Source: Tritrichomonas musculus (Eukaryota; Parabasalia; Tritrichomonadida; Tritrichomonadidae). From it: a DNA stretch of 27,605 nt. Below, piece after piece: positions 1-7,293 of the stretch (its first letter is position 1; every line of letters begins with the position of its first letter). The stretch covers positions 1-27,605 of the forward strand of contig JAPFFF010000287.1 in the NCBI GenBank assembly GCA_039105265.1, written 5' to 3'. The position numbers were made by a program, and so were the translations under genes. The notes below the pieces were generated by a model. That model was not told the origin of the DNA and ran no database searches. It worked only from the letters and a program-made list of their open reading frames with translations.

Positions 1-129
1 AGTGGTTACAGATATGCACAGTTTAGTAGAGCATCATTATTAAAATACAACAATGATTATGATTATAAAAGAGAAAAAGATGCACCCAGATATAGGAAGT
101 TTGATGAGCACCATAAGATATTTGAGTAA
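1..129 (+). CDS. 3' end of an unrecognised gene, cut by window edge
   Basis: Frame 1 is open from the first base and ends at a TAA at 127-129, giving 42 residues. The tail is rich in charged and aromatic residues (runs such as KYNNDYDYKREK and RYRKFDEHHK). The start lies outside the window. Because it sits beside Polinton genes it may belong to one of them, for example the end of a polymerase gene, but nothing in 42 residues proves that. Family unassigned. Confidence 0.4.
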   Translation, partial: SGYRYAQFSRASLLKYNNDYDYKREKDAPRYRKFDEHHKIFE

Positions 130-172
130 AAAGTGTTAGTATTATTTTGTTTGCCAAATACCCTCTGAAAAC

Positions 173-308
173 CTATCGTAAGTACACACTCTCTATTTTC
201 ACTATTCCACCAATGTCATTTCCAAGGTATGGAGTAGTTTTTGAGCTTTCTAATGGTGTTTTTTTGAATTCTACACCCGAAAATACGATATTTCTTGTAT
301 TGGCACGA
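173..308 (-). pseudogene. C-terminal fragment of an unrecognised gene next to hairpin cassette 1
   Basis: On the minus strand an open frame leaves cassette 1 and continues for about 44 residues to a stop at 173. The part outside the cassette reads like ordinary protein, ending in a pattern of alternating hydrophobic residues (GGIVKIESVYLR) of the kind seen at the end of jelly-roll capsid proteins. The likely reading is that this is the tail of a Polinton gene separated from its front by the cassette. Product not identified. Treated as a broken fossil fragment. Confidence 0.35.
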
Positions 309-546
309 AGTAGTATATACGAGTCGGTTTCCGCTGGGGCTGGCACCCCACGCGTCAACACGAACTCGTCATAAAAGAAAAAGAAAAAAAAGAAAAGAAA
401 AGAAAAAGAAAAAAAGAAAAGAAAAGAAAAAAATATTCTTGTTCTCACTACTGCTCCCCATCAATGAAACGGCACAGGTACCCCACCCCACAACCGCCCA
501 TCTATGAAACGGCACAGGTACCTGCCCCGAGAATCTCGTACCTACT
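309..546. mobile_element. hairpin cassette, copy 1 (short non-autonomous element)
   Basis: The left end reads AGTAGTATATACGAG and the right end reads CTCGTACCTACT, so the ends form a short imperfect inverted repeat (AGTAG, then TACGAG). Just inside the left end is a long imperfect hairpin (319-369): outer stem ACGAG/CTCGT, an invariant core, and a GC-rich tip TGGGG/CCCCA. An A/G-only tract follows (about 373-431). Two direct repeats of TGAAACGGCACAGGTACC begin at 464 and 504. Near the right end AGGTAC (516-521) can pair with GTACCT (538-543). The same left hairpin and right-end block recur at 8364-8824, and the hairpin recurs at 20629. No clear target-site duplication was seen, so the exact ends are inferred. 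Confidence 0.6.
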
Positions 547-571
547 ACAACAAAAATTAAAATAAAAGAAG

Positions 572-874
572 TTAGATTTTACTAAGTAGTTCTTCTATAT
601 GAGGTAGTTCAGCATTAGTTTGAACACCTACATCCCAAAGGTCTTCAGTTTGAACACCTATCTCTTTATATTCATAGGGAATAAAATGACACTCTGTCAC
701 TATAAACATTTCTTCTTCTTCTTCTTCTTGATGTTCCTTATAGTTTTTATACAAGCCCAATCGCTTTTTTTTCTTTGGGAACTTGGTAATGTTTCTTTCT
801 TTGTCATCAAGAGGATAATGACGAGGTTCATTATTATCAATTCTATCAACAATGATTTTCCCCCACTTGTTCAT
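572..874 (-). CDS. unrecognised 100-aa protein with two LC8-type QT motifs
   Basis: A 100-residue product if read from the ATG at 874. The frame stays open upstream, but that would need a non-ATG start or an ATG at 922 that collides with the start of the divergent HNH gene. The 874 start has a T-rich leader and is preferred. The protein begins with a short globular-looking stretch, then a lysine-rich and a glutamate-rich run (EEEEEE), then two copies of a GVQT motif about ten residues apart (IGVQTED and VGVQTNA) and an acidic helical tail. These motifs match the consensus for docking to dynein light chain LC8, and similar ones occur in two other proteins of this element. Function unknown; possibly an adaptor that carries LC8 or is dimerised by it. 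Confidence 0.55.
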   Translation of the reverse strand: MNKWGKIIVDRIDNNEPRHYPLDDKERNITKFPKKKKRLGLYKNYKEHQEEEEEEMFIVTECHFIPYEYKEIGVQTEDLWDVGVQTNAELPHIEELLSKI

Positions 875-915
875 ACGAAAATAAAAATGAAATGAATCAT
901 TTAAAAAGTGAGTAA

Positions 916-1251
916 ATGTCATTTGTGCCACTCAAAGGCTTTACTAACGACTATGAGATACTGAATAGGTACCCCTTTACTATAAGACGTAAGAGTAATC
1001 ATTTTATATGCAAAGATGCAAAACATATAAAGGGGTATATACGAGTATGTCTAAATGGCAACTACTACTTGAAACATGTACTTATAGCAAGACAGTTCAT
1101 ACCTAATGATGACCCACAACATAAAATAGAGGTAGACCATATCAATAGGAATAGGGCTGACTACCATCTAAGCAACTTAAGATGGGTAACCCCAACTGAT
1201 AGTAACTATAACAGGGATATGCCCAAAATTATAAATGCGAGGGCAGATTAG
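916..1251 (+). CDS. HNH homing-type endonuclease
   Basis: A 111-residue protein of the HNH_3 type found in free-standing homing endonucleases. A leader similar to NUMOD-type DNA-reading modules (GFTNDYEILNRYPFTIRR, residues 8-25) precedes the nuclease core: His54 in KHVLIARQF, Asp74-His75 in VDHINRNR, and Asn87 and Asn97 after it. Such enzymes cut DNA at a defined site and spread themselves by repair copying. It closely resembles the first 110 residues of the 13534-14109 protein in element C, so the two elements share this gene type. Its 3' end overlaps the convergent 87-aa gene by 23 bases. Length fits a minimal member of the family. Confidence 0.8.
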   Translation: MSFVPLKGFTNDYEILNRYPFTIRRKSNHFICKDAKHIKGYIRVCLNGNYYLKHVLIARQFIPNDDPQHKIEVDHINRNRADYHLSNLRWVTPTDSNYNRDMPKIINARAD

Positions 1252-1492
1252 ATATTTGGTACTCTAAGAACTCAAAGGCAAAATGTTCTATTTGGTCGAT
1301 AAATTCCAAATCACCATCTTTCATCATTACACCAAGAAATTCAGGTTCGAAATACTCAGCAGCTAACTCTTTTATCTTATTAATTAAAATATTACATACT
1401 CCCTCATTAGTCTCACATCTATAATCATAGAGGTAAGATACTATTTTATAGAGGATATATATACGCTCTTTTATGGTCATGAAATAAGCCAT
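1229..1492 (-). CDS. unrecognised 87-aa helical protein
   Basis: An 87-residue frame starting at an ATG in an A/T-rich context, with a leader that lies against the start of the protease gene region. The sequence is predicted by eye to be mostly alpha-helical, with Tyr/Ile-rich (IYILYKIVSYLYDY) and acidic (FIDQIEHFAFEFLEYQI) stretches and three cysteines or fewer. There is no signal peptide or clear membrane segment. It overlaps the end of the HNH gene tail to tail. Family unknown. Confidence 0.5.
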   Translation of the reverse strand: MAYFMTIKERIYILYKIVSYLYDYRCETNEGVCNILINKIKELAAEYFEPEFLGVMMKDGDLEFIDQIEHFAFEFLEYQISNLPSHL

Positions 1493-1559
1493 TTATACAG
1501 AAATAAAAAAAAATGAAATAAACAACATCTTCTTCTTCTTTCTTTTATTTGATTTTTAA

Positions 1560-3140
1560 ATGACAAGTGATGTAGGTACACAAACTAAACCTAACAATAA
1601 AATACAACTACTACAAGGTACTATTAAATTTCGACCTAAACTAGTTGATAGAGATGTTGCAAGATTAACAAGAGGTTTGGGTCAAACTATATGGAAGTTC
1701 TCTAATAATCAAATAAATCTACAAAAATTATATGAGACATATTTAAATACTAGTATAGCTTTTAAAGACGTACTTGAATTTGCTAATAGACTCAAGAGAG
1801 AGAGACCAAGAGCAAAATTTACAGGTTGTGTGTTTGCGATTAAGAAAAATCAAGATGATAAAGATGAACATGGGCATTACATAACAGTATTAAAGCCATA
1901 TCAATATACTCTCCAAGAATCAGATCAAGGTATATTAACAGAGATAAAATTACATTATGATATTATCAACATAAGGATATCTCGAATGAAGACTGAGGAG
2001 GAAAAACAAGCAGCTAGAGAACTGAGAGAGCAGATGAAAGAAAGAACATTGAAAAGTGATAAGAAAGAATATAAAACTAGAGGTATTCAAACAGATGATA
2101 TACCAGAATTGGCTCCATTACCCAGACCTCCAACTTTAAATCGAAATGATTATCATCTTAACCTTAGGAAAATCGGTAGGAACCGACCCACAAATGTTGA
2201 GCCACCAACAAGGGATCAAAATCAAAACAGAATTCAACTTTTACTTCAAAGTAGTACAAATTTAGACGAGGATGATAGACCTAAGAAAAAATCAAAACAA
2301 CATAAGAAAAAATCAAAACGACCTCGTTCACCTTCACCTCCACCTCCTCCTCCTTCTCGTTCACCTTCACCTCCACCACCTCCACCACCTCCTCCTCCTT
2401 CATCACCACCTCCACAGTTTCCATCATCACATACCTCTCGAGGTACTAGTCCTCCTCCAAGAGAACCCCGTATGACACCACAGAAGACAGGAGAGTTTAC
2501 AGTAGACCAAAGACGTCATAAAATTCATGATTGGAGGAGTTTAGTCAATGATGAAAATATAGAAGAAGATGTTATTGATGACTACTTGAAACTTCTATAT
2601 AACAAAGGAAAGAGATTGAATAAACAACCTGGTCAAAATGAAGCAGAGTTTGATAAAAAGAAAATATTGGTTGTACCTACTGCATTTTATACCCTCCTTT
2701 CTATGGCATATGAGACTAATGATATGGAAAAAATACATGAACTGATGAAAAGTCCTATCTCAGGTAAACAGTCATTTACACATTTCGATAAAGTATTTGT
2801 CCCCATTTGCTCAGATGGAGAACATTGGGTTTTATGTATTGTTCGATATCCAAAGAAAATAATCGAATGCTATGACTCTGAGAATAAGTCAATGGCACCA
2901 GAGGTAAAGACACTTAATAAGTGGATCAATATTTCAGGAACAGGTAAGTTAAAAGCAAAATATTATGATGTACCTAGTCAAAGGAATAACAAGGATTGTG
3001 GAGTGTTTCTAATGGAATCTTGTCGTACCTTTTTGCATGAAGGAGATGGTAAGTTTAAACAACGCAATATGCCAGATATTAGAAAGAGAATACTTCGAGA
3101 ACTTCAAAACAATGAATTAGAAACAGGTGTTGTATATTAA
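1560..3140 (+). CDS. adenain/Ulp1-like cysteine protease with proline-rich linker
   Basis: A 526-residue protein. The last 180 residues form a C48/adenain-type protease: His422 in GEHWVLCIV, Asp439 in ECYDSEN, Gln474 in PSQRNNKDCG and Cys480 in DCGVF, in the order expected for the catalytic set. In adenoviruses and Polintons this enzyme cleaves virion precursors during maturation. The first 180 residues form an unrecognised domain ending in a charged helix. Between the two lies a disordered basic and proline-rich stretch (about residues 245-310) with runs of eight to ten prolines. Two LC8-like motifs flank the N-terminal domain: VGTQT at residues 5-9 and RGIQTDD at 174-180. Polinton proteases are usually shorter, so the N-terminal half is an added module. 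Only 24 bases separate it from the next gene. Confidence 0.85.
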   Translation: MTSDVGTQTKPNNKIQLLQGTIKFRPKLVDRDVARLTRGLGQTIWKFSNNQINLQKLYETYLNTSIAFKDVLEFANRLKRERPRAKFTGCVFAIKKNQDDKDEHGHYITVLKPYQYTLQESDQGILTEIKLHYDIINIRISRMKTEEEKQAARELREQMKERTLKSDKKEYKTRGIQTDDIPELAPLPRPPTLNRNDYHLNLRKIGRNRPTNVEPPTRDQNQNRIQLLLQSSTNLDEDDRPKKKSKQHKKKSKRPRSPSPPPPPPSRSPSPPPPPPPPPPSSPPPQFPSSHTSRGTSPPPREPRMTPQKTGEFTVDQRRHKIHDWRSLVNDENIEEDVIDDYLKLLYNKGKRLNKQPGQNEAEFDKKKILVVPTAFYTLLSMAYETNDMEKIHELMKSPISGKQSFTHFDKVFVPICSDGEHWVLCIVRYPKKIIECYDSENKSMAPEVKTLNKWINISGTGKLKAKYYDVPSQRNNKDCGVFLMESCRTFLHEGDGKFKQRNMPDIRKRILRELQNNELETGVVY

Positions 3141-3164
3141 TAAAGACTTTTTATTCAACTCGAA

Positions 3165-4166
3165 ATGGAATTACCACCAAGTGTTAACACTTTATATCCT
3201 AATCGAGATAATATAGTTAATGATGGTAATACACCTCTTCCAATCGAAACAGCCTACTTCCTTGAGGATGCTCAACATGATAAAGCTAAGTTTAATAGGT
3301 ATTGGTTTAATTTCCCACCAGAATGGTCAACTGCAAACAAAGGGGAATCTATTGTTGGCGTTCGTTCAGCACATATCATTAAGAGAAGACGCAAAATGGA
3401 AGTAGAGATTGAAATATATAAGATACATAAGAAAACATATGAGTTTGTTTGTGGTGGAACATGGAATGATGGAACACTAAAAGAAGACTATATAACTGGT
3501 TCAAATCATGAATATGGGTGCTTCAAAGTCATTGATTGGGTGTCAGTCGATGGAGATTTACGTGGATTTTTTGATGCAGTTAATCGTGCATTCAAGTCAT
3601 ACATTAGAACTTCTAAATTAGACAAATTTGTTCAAAATGATGATGATATACAGGATAGAGATATACAAACCGATGGATACTATGATAAAAATGGTTTTCA
3701 TGAAATCATTTATACAGAAAGAAATAAAGCAGGGAACCATAAATACTACTATAACAATAGTAAGAATGAACGAGATTGGGAGTATACTGCACCATATATG
3801 AACTTTTTCCAACTTAAATCCTGGAATGATGACTTTGCAGATGTGTTTAATATAGGTAATGGCATATTTCAAAATAAACCAGAAAAATATCAAACATGGA
3901 GTAAGACATTAATATTTGATAATATATGGGACAGACAATCATGCAAAATATATTCATCGATAGGTGAACAAGCATTGCATAACTATATTGGAGATAGTGA
4001 TGTTGAATATAGTCCTATTAAGTACTTCAAGTTAAACTCAATGGACCAAAGGTTTTGGATAGACTTCTATAGTGATGCACATTATAATTGTCCAACAAAA
4101 CTACCTCCAAATGATTCATTTGTAATCGAAATGCAATTCCTTCAATACGATAAGATGTTTATTTAA
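3165..4166 (+). CDS. putative penton-like minor capsid protein
   Basis: A 333-residue protein lying between protease and integrase, a usual place for the minor capsid gene in Polintons. It has no Walker or nuclease motifs. The first half contains a beta-rich stretch (FNFPPEWSTANKGESIVGVRSAHI, then alternating hydrophobic residues) and the last 40 residues end in DSFVIEMQFLQYDKMFI, the alternating pattern common at the end of single-jelly-roll penton proteins. A DIQTD motif at residues 166-170 resembles an LC8 docking site and sits in a charged, probably exposed loop. The penton call comes from position and secondary-structure pattern, not from a recognised signature; another virion protein is possible. 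Confidence 0.5.
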   Translation: MELPPSVNTLYPNRDNIVNDGNTPLPIETAYFLEDAQHDKAKFNRYWFNFPPEWSTANKGESIVGVRSAHIIKRRRKMEVEIEIYKIHKKTYEFVCGGTWNDGTLKEDYITGSNHEYGCFKVIDWVSVDGDLRGFFDAVNRAFKSYIRTSKLDKFVQNDDDIQDRDIQTDGYYDKNGFHEIIYTERNKAGNHKYYYNNSKNERDWEYTAPYMNFFQLKSWNDDFADVFNIGNGIFQNKPEKYQTWSKTLIFDNIWDRQSCKIYSSIGEQALHNYIGDSDVEYSPIKYFKLNSMDQRFWIDFYSDAHYNCPTKLPPNDSFVIEMQFLQYDKMFI

Positions 4167-4172
4167 AAATAA

Positions 4173-5327
4173 ATGAGTAAAGAAGAACCAAGCCCATATG
4201 AAAAATTATACAACAAAGCTAAATGGAAGACCTTGGACAAATACCTTAGCATGGCAAAACAAGAGAATCTAAATGAAGACGAAGCAAAGAAATACTTTGA
4301 TGAAAAAGTAGTACATGATAAGAGAGTACCTAAAGCACAATTTATTCCTATTGTATCCAAACATCCTCATGGTTATCAAATGGATACCTTCATTAATAAT
4401 AAAGAGGCAGGTGGGTTGAATTATCTAATGTTCATCAATATCAACACCAGAAAAGCATATGCATATCCTATGAATGGTAAAGGAGCAAGAGAAGTATTAA
4501 CAGCACTTCATAAATTTGTTAATGATGTACCTCATGTATATTCGATAACAAGTGATGAGGATGCAGCATATTTATCATCAACAGTCTTAGACTTCATGAG
4601 AGAGAAGAACATAAAATATCGAACAACAACTGAGAATAACCATAATGTACTTGGCATTATTAATAGGTTTATGAGAACCATAAGAGATGCTATTGGTGAA
4701 AATAGGTTTATTCAACCAAAGGAGATGCATGATTTGGTTAACATATATAACAACTCTCCTCATAGGTCTCTAGATAATAAAGCACCTAATGATATTACTC
4801 CAGAGGATGAAATAAAGTACATACAAAAGAATGCACGCATTAATCCATATCATTTTAATCCAGGTGAGAAGGTCAGGTTAGTACTCGAAAAAGAACCATT
4901 TGGTAAAAGAAGAAGTAATTTGTCTAATGAGTCTTATATAGTTGACTCGCAAAAAGGTAACCAGTTTGTGGTCAAGTCCAAAGATGGTTCAACTAGTTCA
5001 TTCCCTGGATATAGGTTGTTAAGGACAAGAGACAAAAGGATTAAAGTAGCTGAAAGACTAAATGAAGGTAAAGAAGGTATTATTGAAAAAATATATAACT
5101 TTGATGAAGATACTGGTAAGTATGATTTAAAATGGGAAGGAGTCGAAGGTGATGATGCCTTTGCTAGACAAACTATTAGAGATGTAAGGAGAGGTAATCC
5201 ATTAGTACTTGGTACAGCAGAAAGACAATATTGGTTGGAACAAAAGAAAAATTATGAACGACAAATTAAAGCAGGTCAAAAGGTTGAGGGCAAACCAATA
5301 CCAGATAAAATTATGAAATACATTTAA
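4173..5327 (+). CDS. retroviral-type (DDE) integrase with chromodomain-like C-terminus
   Basis: A 384-residue Polinton/Maverick integrase, which inserts the element by cutting and strand transfer. The RNase H-like core starts near residue 65 (Asp71 in QMDTF; Asp128 in TSDEDAAY) and continues through the integrase signature NNHNVLGIINRFMRTIRD and YNNSPHRSLDNKAP. An SH3-like part follows (NPGEKVRLVL, about residue 230). Residues about 290-345 look like a chromodomain: GIIEKIYNFDEDTGKYDLKW and onward, with the YxLKW pattern. Chromodomains on integrases are known to steer insertion to marked chromatin. The start is six bases after the previous stop. The element C integrase lacks this tail. Confidence 0.85.
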   Translation: MSKEEPSPYEKLYNKAKWKTLDKYLSMAKQENLNEDEAKKYFDEKVVHDKRVPKAQFIPIVSKHPHGYQMDTFINNKEAGGLNYLMFININTRKAYAYPMNGKGAREVLTALHKFVNDVPHVYSITSDEDAAYLSSTVLDFMREKNIKYRTTTENNHNVLGIINRFMRTIRDAIGENRFIQPKEMHDLVNIYNNSPHRSLDNKAPNDITPEDEIKYIQKNARINPYHFNPGEKVRLVLEKEPFGKRRSNLSNESYIVDSQKGNQFVVKSKDGSTSSFPGYRLLRTRDKRIKVAERLNEGKEGIIEKIYNFDEDTGKYDLKWEGVEGDDAFARQTIRDVRRGNPLVLGTAERQYWLEQKKNYERQIKAGQKVEGKPIPDKIMKYI

Positions 5328-5337
5328 AAATTTGTAA

Positions 5338-6204
5338 ATGGATGAACCCCCAAGTGCAGAACTAATAAATAAAGTAGAAACATTGATTAAAGAGACCTTA
5401 CGGAAGAACATGAAAGAGATAGATGGTGCTTTGATTAAACCATTATCACCTGATTATCCTTTTAGCACAAATGGTATATACTTTTTAATTGGTAAACCAG
5501 GTGCTGGTAAAAGTTTTTGGATATGGAGACATATTATGATAACAGAGAGGTTGTTTAAACATCCATACTACCAAAAGATAATATTTTGCTCAAGCTCTGG
5601 TAAAATGGATAAAACAGCTGAAACACTTAATAAACAGATACAATCAAGAATCGATTATGTAAAGGAAAGAGAATTAATGAGTTATCTTAAAAGACATCTT
5701 CGAAGAAAGATAAAGTATTATGCTATTGTCAAATATGTATTATCTCGAATGAAAGAGACCAATGACGAAATGAGGAGGCTCATTGAGAAGCATCATTTAA
5801 ATGAGCTCAATGATAAAATAATATATATAGCCAATAAGTTAGTCAAGTATGAAACATCATCATATCCATATAACACATTATTGATACTAGATGATTGTGC
5901 AGGTAGTGATTTATTAAAGAATGGTAATAGTGAATTTATCAAGTTGTTAACCAAGACAAGACACTATAATTTAACATGTATCATGGCTATCCAAACTATT
6001 CGATTTGTTCATATGAATGCGAAAAGGTTAGCAACAGATATCATATGTTATACAGGATATAGTGAGGAAGATTTTACTAGCTTGTTGCAACAAACTAATA
6101 ACTCATTAAATACTAAGCAGACAGTAGCTGAATACTTACAACATAAAGAACCACATGAAAAATTCGTAATGAATATTTCTGCTAATAAGTACTATTTCGA
6201 ATAA
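5338..6204 (+). CDS. A32-like genome-packaging ATPase
   Basis: A 288-residue P-loop ATPase of the FtsK/HerA A32 class that pumps DNA into the capsid in Polintons, virophages and large DNA viruses. Walker A is GKPGAGKS (residues 52-59) and Walker B is LLILDD (181-186). Between them is a long, lysine- and arginine-rich helical insert (about 110-175). A likely sensor region follows (TRHYNLTCIMAIQT). Gap of 10 bases from the integrase gene and 17 to the next gene, so it sits in the same tight run. It is only distantly similar to the two ATPases at 22279 and 24166, which have a different Walker B (TIILCED). Confidence 0.85.
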   Translation: MDEPPSAELINKVETLIKETLRKNMKEIDGALIKPLSPDYPFSTNGIYFLIGKPGAGKSFWIWRHIMITERLFKHPYYQKIIFCSSSGKMDKTAETLNKQIQSRIDYVKERELMSYLKRHLRRKIKYYAIVKYVLSRMKETNDEMRRLIEKHHLNELNDKIIYIANKLVKYETSSYPYNTLLILDDCAGSDLLKNGNSEFIKLLTKTRHYNLTCIMAIQTIRFVHMNAKRLATDIICYTGYSEEDFTSLLQQTNNSLNTKQTVAEYLQHKEPHEKFVMNISANKYYFE

Positions 6205-6221
6205 TTTTTTATTTTTTAAAA

Positions 6222-6677
6222 ATGGGAATTCAACGTCATTCAGTAGAAGATTATTGGAAGCCAAATTATGCTAAACAAAAAGAATTTTCTCCATGGCAAA
6301 CGATAATAAAAGGAGGAGTAGGTTTAGGTGGTAAATTATTAATGGGAGCTGCAGATAGTTTTACTGGAGGTCTTGCAAGTAAAATATTGGATGCTTCAGC
6401 AGGTGGATTAACCAAGCATGCTGGTGTTATTGGTTCAGTTGCGAGAGGTCTTGGTGAAAGCTACTTGAGCGATAGTACAAGAAATAAATTAGCAAACATA
6501 GCTGACACAGCATTAAAATATGTCCCAGATGGAAAAGTGAAAACTGCCTTATCATCAATTAATAAATCTGCAAAAGGTGAATCAGTTGGAGCACCTCTTG
6601 AAAAGCCAGCATTTTCGTCTAGATCATTACAAGAGAGTGACTTTACTACCAACAATCGGGCGAGAACCTACATCTAA
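6222..6677 (+). CDS. small glycine-rich virion-type protein
   Basis: A 151-residue protein directly after the ATPase. Residues 27-85 are rich in Gly, Ala, Leu and Ser with amphipathic helical character (GGVGLGGKLLMGAADSFTGG), flanked by polar ends. Small proteins with such stretches in Polintons and adenoviruses (pVI-like or other minor virion proteins) bind capsid or disturb membranes. No signature proves this here. It has no long enough hydrophobic run for a clear transmembrane helix. Neighbours are ATPase upstream and a charged protein downstream, all on one strand. Confidence 0.55.
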   Translation: MGIQRHSVEDYWKPNYAKQKEFSPWQTIIKGGVGLGGKLLMGAADSFTGGLASKILDASAGGLTKHAGVIGSVARGLGESYLSDSTRNKLANIADTALKYVPDGKVKTALSSINKSAKGESVGAPLEKPAFSSRSLQESDFTTNNRARTYI

Positions 6678-6724
6678 TGAAAACTCAAAAAAACTAAATT
6701 TTTGGACTTTTTTGTTTATTTTAA

Positions 6725-7276
6725 ATGTCAAAACATCTAACAGGTTCTAAGAGACTTGCAGTTATTCATAAATGGTTGAATGGAAGGGATGACCCAGATT
6801 GGGAAGTTTTACCTACAAAAACCAAAGACAAGTATATTGTAAAACAGCGAAAAACTCCAATAACTCGAGAATATCAAGAAAACTCAGAAAGTGAAAATAA
6901 CGAAGAAACTCAAGAAAACTCAGACAGTGAAGAACATGAGGAACTTGAAGAAAAGCCAAGAAAGCCAATAAGTTCGAAAGCTACACGAAAACCTCCAAAA
7001 CCTCGAAAAACTCAACAAAGCCAAGTTTATGACCCTACTGTGAATGAGGAAATACTAAAACAGCTAAAATCACTAGGTGAAGAAATGAAGATAAGTCGAG
7101 AGAAGAAAGAACAGAGACGTATGATAAAGGAGGTTGTTGATAAAAGGATGAGTAAACCAAGACAACAGTATGTTCCTGAAGAACCGCCACAACAATATGA
7201 AGAAGAACAACAACCTCAATATATACCTATGAGACCTATTGGTAGGAGAAATCGCATCTTTGAAGATATGATGTAA
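6725..7276 (+). CDS. unrecognised highly charged, mostly disordered protein
   Basis: A 183-residue protein. The first 40 residues look folded (HLTGSKRLAVIHKWLNGRDD). The rest is low-complexity: a Glu/Ser/Asn acidic block (about residues 58-80), a Lys/Pro basic block (about 82-100), a helical stretch of mixed charge, and a Gln/Pro/Glu-rich tail. It stands immediately before the capsid gene, 17 bases away, so a scaffold or core-binding role is possible. A QQSQVYD stretch is a weak LC8-like match only. No family recognised. Confidence 0.5.
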   Translation: MSKHLTGSKRLAVIHKWLNGRDDPDWEVLPTKTKDKYIVKQRKTPITREYQENSESENNEETQENSDSEEHEELEEKPRKPISSKATRKPPKPRKTQQSQVYDPTVNEEILKQLKSLGEEMKISREKKEQRRMIKEVVDKRMSKPRQQYVPEEPPQQYEEEQQPQYIPMRPIGRRNRIFEDMM

Positions 7277-7293
7277 ATTTTTTTCTATCTAAA

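Noticed and set aside
309-369. Hammerhead ribozyme in the minus-strand hairpin of the cassettes (GAAAC and a TGTTGA near it)
   Set aside because: The core lacks CUGANGA and has only two stems where three are needed. GTT and AAC pair with each other, making a plain hairpin with opposed GA/GA rather than a ribozyme core.
147-507. Plus-strand frames of 70-75 residues at the left edge
   Set aside because: They cross the cassette boundary, and one is a Lys/Glu/Arg run produced by the A/G tract. The minus-strand fragment at 173-308 is the better reading.
875-931. Longer N-terminus for the 572-874 gene
   Set aside because: The frame begins with GTG at 931. The first ATG (922) would overlap the start of the divergent HNH gene. 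The ATG at 874 has a better leader.
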